Notes: generated by a model not told the origin, from the sequence alone. Positions 46,889 through 57,309 are shown, counted from the stretch's first letter. The stretch is 64,000 nt of DNA from Prescottella defluvii (GCA_029690005.1 CP121458.1:4855872-4919871), one strand, 5' to 3'. Program-made: numbers and translations.

Positions 46889-47820
46889 ATGGCACGGGTG
46901 AGCGAGTCGAGCCCCTACGTCGAGTTCGACCGCAAGCAGTGGCGCAAGCTGCGTAAGTCGACGCCGCTCGTACTCACCGAGGAAGAGCTCGTCGGGCTCC
47001 GCGGTCTCGGTGAACAGATCGATCTCGACGAGGTGGCGGAGGTCTACCTCCCGCTCGCGCGTCTGATCCACCTGCAGGTCGCCGCCCGCCAGCGTCTGTT
47101 CGCCGCGACGGCAACCTTCCTCGGCGAGAAGCACCCGGACCGCCAGGTGCCGTTCGTGATCGGCGTCGCGGGCAGCGTCGCCGTCGGCAAGTCCACCACC
47201 GCTCGCGTCCTGCAGGCACTCCTCGCCCGCTGGGAGCACCACCCGCGCGTCGACCTCGTCACGACCGACGGCTTCCTCTACCCCACTGCCGAATTGACGC
47301 GCCGCGGCATCATGCACCGCAAGGGGTTCCCCGAGAGCTACGACAGGCGCAAGCTGCTGCGATTCGTCACCGAGGTCAAGTCCGGGGCCGAAGAGGTTGC
47401 CGCTCCGGTCTATTCACACATCTCGTACGACGTGATCCCGGCCAGTACCACCTCATCCGGCAACCCGACATCCTCATCATCGAGGGTCTCAACGTGCTGC
47501 AGACCGGTCCGCGCCTGATGGTCTCGGACCTGTTCGACTTCTCGATCTACGTCGATGCCCGCATCGAGGACATAGAGCGTTGGTACATCAAGCGCTTTCT
47601 GGCGCTGCGCAAGACGTCGTTCTCCGACCCGGACGCGCACTTCCACCACTACGCGGCGTTGTCGGACGAGCACGCGACGCTCGCGGCCGAGGACATCTGG
47701 AACTCGATCAACCGGCCGAATCTGGTGGAGAACATCCTGCCCACCCGCCCGCGCGCGACCCTGGTGCTGCGCAAGGACGCCGACCACACCATCAACCGGC
47801 TGCGCCTGCGCAAGCTCTGA
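46889..47820 (+). CDS. coaA: Type I pantothenate kinase CoaA, one frameshift
   Basis: First and rate-setting enzyme of coenzyme A biosynthesis. About 311 residues. The start SPYVEFDRKQWRKLRKSTP, Walker A GVAGSVAVGKST, DLVTTDGFLYP, RKGFPESYDRRKLL and the C-terminal RADHTINRLRLRKL-like end match the bacterial PanK-I family. The frame shifts near 47440 (SYDVIP|GQYHLIRQPD). SD CCGGAAGG before ATG 46889. Divergent from the DUF885 gene, as in mycobacteria the gene neighbours glyA. Confidence 0.95.
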
Positions 47821-47828
47821 CCGGAGGT

Positions 47829-47868
47829 GGGTGTCCTTTGCATCCCCCTCGCGACGCAAAGGACACCC
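47829..47868. terminator. Bidirectional terminator after coaA
   Basis: GGGTGTCCTTTGC/GCAAAGGACACCC, perfect 13-bp stem, 14-base loop, between convergent stops. Confidence 0.8.
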
Positions 47869-47871
47869 GGG

Positions 47872-49009
47872 TCACAGGTTCGCGTAGGCCTGCGCGACGT
47901 ACTCCTCGGTGCGCGATGCACCCAGGAGTTGCGGGGTCATCCTGTTCATCACGTACGCGAACGTCATTCGGCGGTCGAGGTCGTTGACGACGATCGACCC
48001 GCCGTACCCGGTCCACCAGCACACCCGGCCGTCGGGGATCGCGGGATGGATGCCGGGCGCCGGCAGCGCGTAGCCGAGACCGAACCGCAGCGACGCCCCG
48101 AGGATCTGGTCGACGCCGTCGGCCTGCACGTCGAAGATCCGGGCGACCGTTTCGGGACGCAGCAGCTGCTCCCCGACGGGTCCGGCCGCCGTGGGAGACG
48201 ACCGACTGCACGAGCGCGACCGACCGCGCGTTGCCGTGCCCGTTGGCGCCGCCGATCTCGGCGCCGCGCCACAGTCGACTCGACGTCTCCGGCACCGGGA
48301 TCACCGGGTTCGCCATGGTCTTGACGAACACCCCGTCGGGCGGCAGCGACGCGTAGTCGAATCCCGTGGGCGGCGGCGCGATCAGCGGCGCGACCCGAGC
48401 GTCGACGTCGGCGGGCGTGCCGATGAAGAAGTCGGCGCCGCACACGCCGGCGACGTCGGTGGCGAAGAAGTCGCCGAGGCTACGCCCGGTGAGGCGTCGG
48501 GTCATCCCGCCGACCAGGTGCCCGAAGTTGGTCGCGTGGTAGCCCGACGCCGTACCGGGCTCCCACCACGGCGCCTGCTGTGCGAGCAGGTCTTCCGCAC
48601 GGACGTCGTCGCAGATGTCGGCGATCGTGACCGGCTGCTGCCAGCCACTCACCCCCGACGTGTGCCCGAGGACGTGCCGAACCAGCACGCCGTCCTTGCC
48701 ATTGGCGGCGAACTCCGGCCAGTAGCGGGCGACGGGGGCGTCGAGGTCCAGCAGACCGCGGTCGACGAGCACCAGCGCGGCGAGCGTCGTCATGGTCTTG
48801 GTCAGCGAGTACGTGTTGACGACGGTGTCCTTGACCCAGCGCGCGCCGGTGTCGACGTCGACGACACCGCCCCACAGGTCCACCACGGTCTCCCCGTCAC
48901 GCACGACGCACACGGAGGCACCGGCGTCGGTGCCGTCGTCGAGGTTGCGCTGCAACAGGTCTCGCAGGCCCCCGAACGAGGGATCGGCGAACCCCTCGAC
49001 GGACGTCAC
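47872..49009 (-). CDS. Serine hydrolase of the beta-lactamase/EstB family, one frameshift
   Basis: About 380 residues, with no signal peptide. The class C-type S-x-x-K motif is YSLTKTMTT (about residue 68), the Y-x-N-like element is SGYHATNFGHLVGG, and GHTSG plus WWTGYGGS serve later active-site positions. Related enzymes are esterases (EstB, LovD-like acyl transferases) rather than drug-resistance enzymes. A frameshift near 48190 restores the C-terminal third. GTG 49009 overlaps the stop of the flavin monooxygenase (GTGA), so the two form a unit that may hydrolyse the esters made by a Baeyer-Villiger reaction. Confidence 0.85.
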
Positions 49010-50338
49010 CGCGCACCCACCGGCGTCTGCTGGGCCCGCTTCTCGCCGGCCGCGATCTCCTTCTTCAGGTCGCGCACGTACCGCGCGAAGTCGACCTGGA
49101 TGGTGTGCCGCGGCGCCTGGTAGTACTGCGCGAGGCTGGCCGCGTCGTCGACCGCGATGATCCGCCGCATCTCGTCGTCGGTCGGCGGCACGTACGAACC
49201 ACTGAGCACGCCGGCGACCAGCTTGCTCTGCTGCTCGGCGAGATTGACGATCGTGGGCGACGCCTGTGCGAGGCCCATGAAGAACAGGTTGTCGGCACCG
49301 GGCTGCATGATCCGCTTGAACAACGGGAACCGGTGCTGCGAATCGGGTTGCAGCGTCGGGTCGTCGAAGAACGGGAAGCTCATGTTGTACCCGGTGGCGC
49401 ACACGATGACGTCGGCGGGAATACGACGGCCGTCGACGAGCCGAACGTGATCGCCTTCGAGCGACTCGATCGCCGGAACGCACGTCAGGTCACCGGATCC
49501 CGCCTTGGCGAGGAAATCGATGCTCACCGACGGGTGCGCGCCGAGCGGCTCGTGGTCGGGCTCGGGCAGCCCGTAGTCCTGCATCCGGCCGAGGGACTTC
49601 TTGATCTTGCGGCGCGCGATTGCCAGCCCCAGCTTCTTCGGCATCCACGGCGGCATCATCATCTTGTCGGCCGGCTTGCCCTCGCGATACTTGGTCAGCA
49701 CCCACACGCCGCGCCGCGCGGAGACCCACACGTGCTTGGCGATGGACCGGTGCGACAGCTCCGACGCGATGTCGAGGGCGGAGTTGCCCATGCCGACCAC
49801 CACGATGTTCTTGCCGCGCATGTCGATCGGGTCGAACGCGTTGAGGTAGTCGTGACTGTGGATGATCTGCCCGTCGAACTTGCCCGGATAGTTCGGCATC
49901 CGCGGATCCCAGTGGTGACCGTTCGCGACGACCAACGCGTCGTACGTGCCGGTCTCGCCGCTGTCGAGCGTGACTGCCCAAGTCCCGTCCGCGAGACGAT
50001 CGGCCTTCTCGACCATGGTGTTGAACGTGATGGTGTCGCGCAGGCCGAACTTCTCGACGTAGTCGCGGAAGTAGCCGTGCATGAGCGAGTGGTGTGGGAA
50101 GTGCGGCCAGTCGGCCGGGACCGGGAAGTCCTCGAACTGCAGGCGGGTCGACGACGTGTCGATGTGCAGGCTCTCGTAGCACGACGACATGCCGGTGGGG
50201 TCTTGTAGTACCAGTTCCCCCGATGTCGTCGGACGCCTCGAAGCAGTCGTACGGGACGCCGTGGTCCTTGAGGCGCTTGGCCGTGGTGAAGCCGGAACAA
50301 CCGGCACCGATGATGCACACCTTGGGCAGCTGAGGCAT
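49006..50338 (-). CDS. Flavin-containing/Baeyer-Villiger-type monooxygenase, one frameshift
   Basis: About 443 residues. FAD motif VCIIGAGCSGFTTAKRLKDH at the N-terminus, NADPH motif IVVVGMGNSALDIASELS in the middle, and DVIVCATGYNMSFPF (the conserved ATG of class B enzymes). The FMO fingerprint lies near HSHDYLNAFDP. A frameshift near 50215 (DDIGG|NWYY) is the only break. SD AAAGGAA precedes ATG 50338. Divergent from a TetR regulator with a palindrome between them, and coupled to the downstream esterase: together they could oxidise a ketone and cleave the ester. Substrate unknown. Confidence 0.88.
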
Positions 50339-50413
50339 GGAAGTTCCTTTCCCGCAATCGGATTACATAGACCTGCAGCGAAAACGTGATCTGCGTCATA
50401 GAACCGGATTCAC

Positions 50414-50426
50414 TGACACGCTGTCA
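50414..50426. promoter_or_regulatory. TetR operator TGACA-CGC-TGTCA
   Basis: A perfect 5-3-5 palindrome in the 127-bp gap between the FMO and TetR starts; a -10-like TACGAT lies about 15 bp downstream toward the TetR gene. Likely controls both directions. Confidence 0.65.
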
Positions 50427-50465
50427 AGTGAATGCCGCCGTACGATGCCGATCTGGAGGTGTCCA

Positions 50466-51094
50466 GTGAACGAGATCGACCAGGCCCCCGAACGGAAGCC
50501 GACGTTGCGGGACGAGCAGAAGCGGCTGACGCGGCGGCGCCTCCTGGACTGCGCCCGGGAACAGTTCGCAACCAACGGCTACGCGGCGGTGAAGATCGAC
50601 GACATAGCCTCCGCGGCAGGCTGCAGCCGCGCCACGTTCTACCTGCACTTCACCGGCAAGACCGATGCGCTGCGCCGCATCGGAGCCGAGTCGATGGATC
50701 CACGTGCGGTGTCGATCTACGCCGACCTCGACGAGGTACTCGAATCCGGATCCCGCGACGAGTTCACTCGTTGGATCGAGCGGGCCATCGACTGGTTCGA
50801 CCTCAATCGCGCGATCCTGCCCGCATGGGACGAGGCGCTGGTGCTCGAGCCCGACTTCCGCGAACCGGCGCGGGAAGCGATCGCAGCGCTGCCGAACGCG
50901 ATGCCGTCCTACCTGACGCGCTGGGGCGCCGACCGCGAACGGGAGGCCCGCGTTCGGATCGAACTCCTGGTCACGCAGCTCGAACGGTTCTTCACCCGAT
51001 GGGCCGTTCAGGGGACGATCGAGATCCCCGCGAGCAGGCCGCGGAGGTGCTCACCGACATATGGTTCCCGGCGCTCACGCCGCCGACGTCGTGA
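50466..51094 (+). CDS. TetR-family regulator of the FMO/esterase pair, one frameshift
   Basis: About 209 residues. GTG 50466 follows GGAGG by seven bases. HTH: LDCAREQFATNGYAAVKIDD then IASAAGCSRATFYLHFTGK, a standard TetR N-terminus; the C-terminal helical domain is unassigned. A frameshift near 51030 restores QAAEVLTDIWFPAL at the end. Divergent arrangement with the monooxygenase indicates its target. Confidence 0.88.
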
Positions 51095-51112
51095 CGGCGC
51101 CTACGTGGGCAC

Positions 51113-51880
51113 CTACACGCCGAAGCGGCGGTGCCGGGCCGCGTAATCGCGCAGCGCCCGCAGGAAGTCGACGCGACGGAACTCCGGCCAGTACGCCTCG
51201 GTGAACCAGATCTCCGAGTACGCGCTCTGCCACAGCAGGAAGCCCGACAGCCGCTGCTCCCCCGACGTCCGGATCACCAGATCGGGGTCCGGCTGGCCCG
51301 ACGTGTAGAGGTGGCCGTCGATGCCTTCGACGCTCATGGCCTTGACGAGGTCGTCGCCGGTGAGGCCCTCGCGGAGCTTGTCCCGCAGCAGCGACTGGAC
51401 GGCGTCGGCGATCTCCTGCCGGCCGCCGTACCCGACCGCGACGTTGACGTGGGTGCCCGTCCGGCCACGCGTCCCCTTGGCGGCCTCACGCAGCCGCCGC
51501 GCCTGATCCTCGGGCAGCAGGTCGAGCGTGCCGACGATCTTGACGCTCCAGTTCTTCCCGGGAGCCGAGATCTCCTCGACCACCTCGGTGATGATCTCGA
51601 GCAGCGTGTCGAGTTCTTCCGGTTCGCGGCGCAGGTTCTCGGTGGACAGCAGGTAGATCGTCGCCATCTCGATACCGGCCGCGTCGCACCAGCTCAGGAG
51701 TTCGGCAATCTTGCGCGCACCCATCCGGTGCCCGTGGCTGACGTCGGTGAATCCGTTCTCCCGCGCCCAACGCCGATTGCCGTCGCACATCACCGCCACA
51801 TGGCGCGGATGCTGTAAACCGTCGAGACGGCGCAGCAGCCGTCGCTCGTAGACGCTGTACAGCAGGCCGCGCAACTTCAC
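51113..51880 (-). CDS. Short-chain cis-prenyl (Z-isoprenyl) diphosphate synthase, Rv1086 type
   Basis: About 255 residues from GTG 51880. Cis-prenyltransferase motifs: AVMCDGNRRWARENG (the catalytic Asp), YLLSTENL, and VIRTSGEQRLSGFLLWQSAYSE. The N-terminal LRGLLYSVYERRLLR is typical of the Rv1086 (omega,E,Z-farnesyl diphosphate synthase) group rather than of the longer-chain decaprenyl synthase. It supplies precursors for decaprenyl phosphate, the carrier for arabinogalactan and peptidoglycan. Divergent from hlyIII, exactly as Rv1086 and Rv1085c in M. tuberculosis. Confidence 0.86.
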   Translation of the reverse strand: MKLRGLLYSVYERRLLRRLDGLQHPRHVAVMCDGNRRWARENGFTDVSHGHRMGARKIAELLSWCDAAGIEMATIYLLSTENLRREPEELDTLLEIITEVVEEISAPGKNWSVKIVGTLDLLPEDQARRLREAAKGTRGRTGTHVNVAVGYGGRQEIADAVQSLLRDKLREGLTGDDLVKAMSVEGIDGHLYTSGQPDPDLVIRTSGEQRLSGFLLWQSAYSEIWFTEAYWPEFRRVDFLRALRDYAARHRRFGV

Positions 51881-51984
51881 CTGGACATCACCACGGGAAG
51901 AAAGAGTACGCCGCGAACACGTTCCACCGACGACGAGCACCGCGACGACGCTCCCGGTGTCGTGCACACCTCACTTCGAACCCC

Positions 51985-52020
51985 TACCGTAGTTACTTCA
52001 CCGTAGGTTACGGTTCCGTA
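51985..52020. promoter_or_regulatory. CCGTA repeat/palindrome in the prenyl synthase-hlyIII promoter region
   Basis: ACCGTA-GGT-TACGGT (52000-52014) is a perfect 6-3-6 palindrome flanked by two further CCGTA copies, CTACCGTAG on the left and TTCCGTAA on the right. Probably an operator for hlyIII (start 52068); factor unknown. Confidence 0.45.
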
Positions 52021-52067
52021 AGTTTGCCGGGGCGCGTCCCGGCCCTCACCGACGACAGGGGCAGCCA

Positions 52068-52744
52068 ATGACGGCTCTCGGGCTCGACGACCTCATCGCG
52101 CCACCGGCCAAGCCGCGCATGCGCGGATGGATCCACGCGTGGTCGCTCGTGGTCGCCGCGGTGGCAAGCGTCGCGCTGGTGACGCTCGCGTTCACGCTCG
52201 AGTCTGCACGGGCCGGGTTCGCGACCGTCGTCTACTGCACCACCGTGTGCGGGCTGTTCGCGGTGAGCGCGACGTACCACCGCATCCACTGGCACACGGT
52301 CCGCGCGAGAACCTGGATGAAGCGCGCCGACCATTCGATGATCTTCCTGTTCATCGCCGGCAGTTACACGCCGTTCGGCCTCCTCGCCCTGCCGCCGCAC
52401 ACGGGCACGGTCCTGCTCACGGTCGTGTGGTGTGGCGCGCTCGCCGGGATCGCCCTGAAGATGTTGTGGCCCACCGCGCCTCGTTGGGTGGGTGTTCCCC
52501 TCTACCTGCTGCTCGGCTGGGCGATCGTCCCGGTCGCGGGCGAGCTGGTCCACGAGGCCGGCATCGCGCCGATGGTGCTGCTCGCCGTCGGCGGGGTCCT
52601 CTACAGCGTCGGGCGATCCTCTACGCCACGAAGTGGCCCAACCCGTGGCCGCAGACGTTCGGCCACCACGAGTTCTTCCACGCCGCCACCGCCGTCGCCG
52701 CCGTCTGCCATTTCGTGGCGGTCTGCCTGGTGGTCTTCGGTTAG
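52068..52744 (+). CDS. Hemolysin III/PAQR-family membrane protein, one frameshift
   Basis: About 226 residues, seven predicted helices. PAQR zinc-type residues: VSATYHRIHW, RADHSMIFLFIAGSYTPFGL and GHHEFFHAATAVAAVCHFVA, giving the Ser/His/Asp/His set shared with alkaline ceramidases. Bacterial members are called hemolysin III but their real activity is uncertain. A frameshift near 52612 (LYSVG|AILYATKW). Equivalent to Rv1085c by location. Confidence 0.88.
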
Positions 52745-52839
52745 ATCCGGCTCGCCCGAATTGCGCGAAGGTTCCGGAAACGGCCCGGAGTTTCGGACGA
52801 TCTGCTTACCCTGACCTATCTACCTGGGGAAGGAGTGCA

Positions 52840-54358
52840 GTGACGACGACCGAGCAAACAGTTGGTGGAATTACCCAATTGGCACCGCAGGACGCCGAAT
52901 TCGTCTACCACGAGGCCGAGCGCCATATCTCGAACTCGACCGGAATCTACATGTTCGACACCACCGCCGAGCCTTCACCGATCACGCAACGGGAGGCCGT
53001 CGAGTGGATGCGCGCGCGACTCGGCTACAGCGGGGTGTTCACGCGGCGACTTCGGCACCTGCCGCTGGAACTGGACTACCCGTTCTGGGTCCCGGATCCC
53101 AAACTCGACCTCGCGAAGCACGTGGTCGTCGAGCCGGTCGACGGGCCGGGGTGGACGCCCTACGGCGCCACATCTCCCGATTCTCGGGCAAGCCACTGGA
53201 TCTCACTCGCCCGCCGTGGCAGCTGCACTTCCTCACCGGCGTCACCGGCATCGAGGGCCTTCCCGACCGGATGACGGTGGCGGTGCTCAGGTGCCACCAC
53301 AGTTCCGGGGACGGGCTCACCGCCCGCGATCTGGGACTTCGAATCTTCGGACGGTCCGAGGTTCATCCGCCGATCCCGTCGACTTCCGAAAGCTGGTCCA
53401 CGACGTCGGAGTTCGTGAAAGCCATCGGCCGGCTTCCCAAAGGATGGAGCACGTTCCGCGAAGGACTGGCCACCACCGCGGACGCTGCCAAGCGCGTGAC
53501 CGACGAGGCCGAAGCCGGCACGATCGCCCCGCCCGGACCGCGTAGGCCCGCGACGCGGTTCAACCAGCAGATCACCCCCGATCTGATCTTCGACGTCGTG
53601 AGCTTCTCGCCCGAGGACATCCGTACCGTGCAGGCCGCGGTCGAGGGTGCAACCTTCAACGACGTTCTCCTGGCGACCATCTCGGGCGGACTCGCCGCCT
53701 ACCTCGCCGAGAAGGGCGAGACCCCCAGCGCATCGCTGTCCGCGGTGGTCCCGATGTCGCTGAGGGGCACCCGACCGGGTGTCGCGAACCAACCGGACAA
53801 CAATCGCGCCAATCATCTCGCGCTGATGAGCGTCGATCTGCACACCGACATCGACGACCCACTCGAACGTCTTCGGGCGGTCAATGCATCGGTCCGCGCG
53901 GAAAAGCACCGTCACCGCCATCCCGACGTCCAGATCGCAGCGTCCCGGGTGGAAACGGCGCCGGCATGGTTGCTGCGAGGGGTCAATTGGTTGATGCAAC
54001 TGCGCAAGCAACCCGAAGGAACTGTCGAAACCGTCAACACAATGGTCAGCAACATTCCATGGACGGGTGACGACCTGGTGCTGCGCGGCGCGCCGTTGGT
54101 CCGCAGTTTCGGCATTCTCGGCATCATCGACAAAGTCGGGCTCAGGCATCTGATCGTGTCCCATCACGGCGACGAGATCGAGATCTCGTTCTGCACCGAC
54201 ACCGCGATGATGCCGGACACGGATCGTTACAAGGAACTCCTCACCCGGGCATTCCGGGAGTTGGTCGACCGTTCAAAAGATGCTGCCGGAGAGCGGTTTT
54301 CCTCCGATTCACGAGAAATTTCGCGAAACCGACCCATCATGCTGTGGCCGGTTGTTAG
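52840..54358 (+). CDS. Wax ester synthase/diacylglycerol acyltransferase (WS/DGAT), frameshift(s)
   Basis: About 480 residues. The catalytic HHxxxDG is CHHSSGDGL; other family blocks are PLDLTRPPWQLHFLTG, NNRANHLALMSVDL and NTMVSNIPWTGDDL. The N-terminus (LAPQDAEFVYHEAERHIS) departs from the usual 'MSPLDAMF'. AAGGAG precedes GTG 52840. One frameshift lies near 53165. The frame then stays open past 54360 into the next gene, while family similarity ends near 54280, so the true stop (probably TAG 54356-54358) needs another indel; the end is approximate. Makes triacylglycerol or wax esters, and opens the envelope-lipid island. Confidence 0.82.
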
Positions 54359-54473
54359 TTTCTCATTGTGTCGCGGGCAATCCGACCGTGATACGTGGAC
54401 CGGTGCCGATCCGATCAATTGTGTCTTGCCGGATTCGATGCCGGGCAACTACATATGTCTTCAGGAGGCAAAC

Positions 54474-54772
54474 ATGGGTTCTTCGAGCCACTTCTGGGCG
54501 CGCTGCTGCAGGGCGGAGTCGGTTCGCTCGGCGCCGACGGACTGCTCGGCACCTTCATCGGTTCCGCGCAGGACAGTATCCAGGGCGGGCTCGGCTCGCT
54601 CGGCAAGCTGGTCGATATCGGATTCGGCTCCATCAAGAGCTTCTCCGCGGCACCGCCGAAGCAAGTAGCCGGCCCCGCTGACCAAGCGATTTCCAGTCGC
54701 GCCGGTGGAGATCGAGTGATTCCGGATCGCCGTGAACCACCATCGGTTATCGCACCAACCCGCTATACCTAA
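54474..54772 (+). CDS. Small MGS-type porin-subunit-like protein 1
   Basis: TCAGGAGG precedes ATG 54474. As written the frame is broken; restoring one base in ATGGGTTC gives MGSFEPLLGALLQGGVGSLG and then a Gly/Leu/Ser-rich amphipathic region (LLGTFIGSAQDSIQGGLGSL). No signal peptide. Without another indel the ORF runs to TAA 54772, which overlaps the SD of the next gene; the last 35 residues look less protein-like, so the real stop may be near 54668. Resembles corynebacterial PorA/PorH in size class and composition. Possible pore subunit of the mycomembrane. Confidence 0.5.
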
Positions 54773-54780
54773 GGAGAATC

Positions 54781-54899
54781 ATGGATCCGTCTACGAAGCT
54801 CTCGGCGTCTTCACCGGCAGCGCCGGCCCGGCGATCACCAAGGTCGTCAACGCGCTCTACGCGCTGAGCGGTGGCACCAACCCGATGGCCAAGGGCTAG
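54781..54899 (+). CDS. Small MGS-type porin-subunit-like protein 2 (PorA-like)
   Basis: TAAGGAG lies five bases before ATG 54781. Restoring one G (ATGGGATCC) gives MGSVYEALGVFTGSAGPAIT and on to NPMAKG, 39 residues, no signal peptide. The start resembles the N-terminus of C. glutamicum PorA (MENVYEFLG, from memory). One amphipathic helix with small residues on one side. Co-transcribed with protein 1 and ended by the hairpin at 54930. Confidence 0.6.
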
Positions 54900-54929
54900 T
54901 TCCACGCACTTCGTGCCGTCCGGCACCCG

Positions 54930-54962
54930 ATCGGGGCCCGCGCCTTGCGCGCGGGTCCCGAT
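54930..54962. terminator. Terminator between small proteins and mycolyltransferase A
   Basis: ATCGGGGCCCGCGC and GCGCGGGTCCCGAT pair over 14 positions with one mismatch, 5-base loop, followed by TACGTGTG. Confidence 0.7.
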
Positions 54963-55010
54963 TACGTGTGTTCGACTCATGATTCACCGTCATTCGCAGG
55001 GGAATAATCG

Positions 55011-56078
55011 ATGAACAACGTCAAAGGAATGCAGCGACTGCGGACGGCGTGCGCAATCCTCGCTGCTGTCACGCTTCCGCTGCTCGGCGGAATCCCTGCG
55101 ACAGCGGAGGTTACGGGGACGCCGGACGCCACCGCAGTCGATGCCACGTCCGCCGCACGGCTGGTGAGTTCCACCCAACGGGCCGGCCAGCGGGTCGATA
55201 TCGAGGTGTACTCGCCCTCGATGCAGCGCAACATCCCACTGCAGGTGCTCCGCCCCAAGGACACCAGCACGCCCGCCCCGACGTTCTACCTGCTCAACGG
55301 CGCCGGCGGCGGTGAGGACGGTGCGGCCTGGGACCTGCAGACCGATGTCGGAGACTTCTTCGCGGACAAGCACGTCAACGTCGTCACGCCTATGGAAGGT
55401 GCATTCAGCTACTACACCGACTGGCGCAATCCCGACCCCGGACTGGCGGCCACCAGCGGTAACAACGGCATCAACAAGTGGACGACGTTCCTGACCGAGG
55501 AACTGCCGCCGGTCATCGACGACGCCTTCGACACCACGGGCGACAACGCCATCGCCGCGATCTCCATGACCGGGACGTCCGTCCTCGACCTGGCGATCGA
55601 GGCGCCCGCCCTTTACAAGAGCGTCGGCTCGTTCAGCGGATGTGCCATCACCAGCGAGACGCCCGGCCGCCAGTTCGTGAAGCTCGTCGTGGGACTCGGC
55701 GACGGCAACGTCGACAACATGTGGGGACCGCAGGACGACCCCGAGTGGATCGCGCGGGATCCCTACGTCAACGCCGACAAGCTCCCGCGCATCCCCATGT
55801 ACATCTCCACGGCCAGTGGACTTCCCGGCCCCCACGACACGATGGACAATCCCCGAATCGGAGGCAAGCCGGCGACCCTGGCAAGCCAGGTCGTCGTCGG
55901 CGGCATCATCGAGGCGTCCACGCAGTACTGCACGGCACGACTCTCGGAGAAGACCCGAGCGCTGGGGATGGACAACATCGTCTACAACTTCCGGCCGGCC
56001 GGCACCCACTCGTGGGGCTACTGGGAGGACGACCTGCACGAGTCGTGGCCGATGATTGCACGCTCGCTCGGCATCTGA
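55011..56078 (+). CDS. Mycolyltransferase (antigen 85/cMyt family) A
   Basis: 355 residues, intact. Signal peptide (ILAAVTLPLLGGIPATAE), then an esterase-D-like alpha/beta hydrolase: SSTQRAGQRVDIEVYSPSMQ, TFYLLNGAGGGEDGAAWD, the nucleophile elbow AISMTGTSVLDLA and the histidine in GTHSWGYWEDDLH. These enzymes move mycolyl groups from trehalose monomycolate to arabinogalactan, to a second trehalose monomycolate, or, as C. glutamicum cMytC does, onto Ser residues of small porins. SD CAGGGGAA. Neighbouring porin-like genes make the last role plausible. Confidence 0.88.
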   Translation: MNNVKGMQRLRTACAILAAVTLPLLGGIPATAEVTGTPDATAVDATSAARLVSSTQRAGQRVDIEVYSPSMQRNIPLQVLRPKDTSTPAPTFYLLNGAGGGEDGAAWDLQTDVGDFFADKHVNVVTPMEGAFSYYTDWRNPDPGLAATSGNNGINKWTTFLTEELPPVIDDAFDTTGDNAIAAISMTGTSVLDLAIEAPALYKSVGSFSGCAITSETPGRQFVKLVVGLGDGNVDNMWGPQDDPEWIARDPYVNADKLPRIPMYISTASGLPGPHDTMDNPRIGGKPATLASQVVVGGIIEASTQYCTARLSEKTRALGMDNIVYNFRPAGTHSWGYWEDDLHESWPMIARSLGI

Positions 56079-56106
56079 TCGAATCGACCGGAGAGATCGA
56101 ACATTC

Positions 56107-57136
56107 ATGCGACGGAACCACGTTCGAAGCCTGGGCGCCGTGCTGTTGGCGGCGGGACTGCTGACGGCAGGTCCGGTGGTCACGACAGCGGCAGCCGAGA
56201 CCGAGCCGGGAACCGATGTCCCGCAGTACGTGCAGGTCGACGCGAACGCCCAACCCTCGATCACGAGTGTCACGACCGTCTCCGACCGGATCCTCCTGCT
56301 GCAGGTGGCCTCCCCCGCCATGCGCCGTGAGGTGCCGGTGAACGTGCTGCTGCCCGCCGACCGCAGCGAACCACGCGGCGTTCTCTACCTGCTCGACGGC
56401 AATTCCGGGCAGGTGGAGAGCACCAACTGGCTCGATCCGACCAAGGGCGACGCGCAAGCGTTCTTCGCCGACAAGAACGTCAACGTCGTCATGCCGGTCG
56501 GGGCACCGGCAGTCTCTACCAGGACTGGACCGAGGATCACCCCAAGTTCGGACGCACCCAGTGGGAGACGTTCCTGTCCAAGGAATTACCTCCCCTGATC
56601 GACGCTCGCTTCGACACGAGCGGGCGGAACGTCATCGGTGGGATCTCCTCCGGCGCCCAAGGCGCCGTGATGCTCGCCGCCCGCGATCCGGAACTGTACG
56701 ACGGGGCTGTGGGCTACAGCGGCTGCTACGTGACCGAGGGGCCCGTAGGACCGATCCTGACGGATCTGATCGTCATGAACGGCATGGCAACCTCGGACAT
56801 GATGTGGGGCCCGCAGGACAGCGACGCCTGGCGCGATCACGACCTGTTCCGCAACGCTTCCGCCTCGCCGGCAAGAAGGTCTACCTGTCGTCGGGGAACG
56901 GCCTACCCGGCCCACACGAATCCCTCGACCAGCCCGACATCGCCAACACCGTCGTGGTTGGCGGACTCTTGGAGGCCGGTTCGAACGTGTGCACCGACCA
57001 ACTGGCACAGGCACTTCGGAGCGCCGGAGCCGACGTGACCCGCAGCGCTCAACCGACTGGGGTACATGCGTGGATCTACTGGCGGGACGAGCTCGGACGT
57101 TCGTGGCCGACGATCGAAGCGGCACTTCACCAATAG
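56107..57136 (+). CDS. Mycolyltransferase (antigen 85/cMyt family) B, two frameshifts
   Basis: About 343 residues. Signal peptide AVLLAAGLLTAGPVVTTAAA, then SVTTVSDRILLLQVASPAMR, VLYLLDGNSGQVES, the nucleophile elbow GGISSGAQGAVMLAA and VHAWIYWRDELGRSW with the catalytic His. Frame changes near 56500 and 56865. It starts 28 bases after the stop of A and is probably cotranscribed. Clearly a diverged paralogue of A, with a longer C-terminal helix. Confidence 0.86.
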
Positions 57137-57309
57137 ACGGAATCAAACAACCGACTGATCGATTCACATACATAACGCGCATACCTCACCAGTTGCTGCT
57201 AGCGTCCAATATCACGGGCGCTTTGCCCGGGGCAGAGACAACGCGATTGCGGGACTGCACAACTGGTTTGAGGGACTCCCCGCAGCGCACCGGGAAACTG
57301 GGAGGGATC

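Noticed and set aside
54280..54668. WS/DGAT reading frame continuing to TAG 54668
   Set aside because: It would overlap almost 200 bases of the downstream SD and small-protein gene, and family similarity stops before 54300. A frameshift and earlier stop are more likely.
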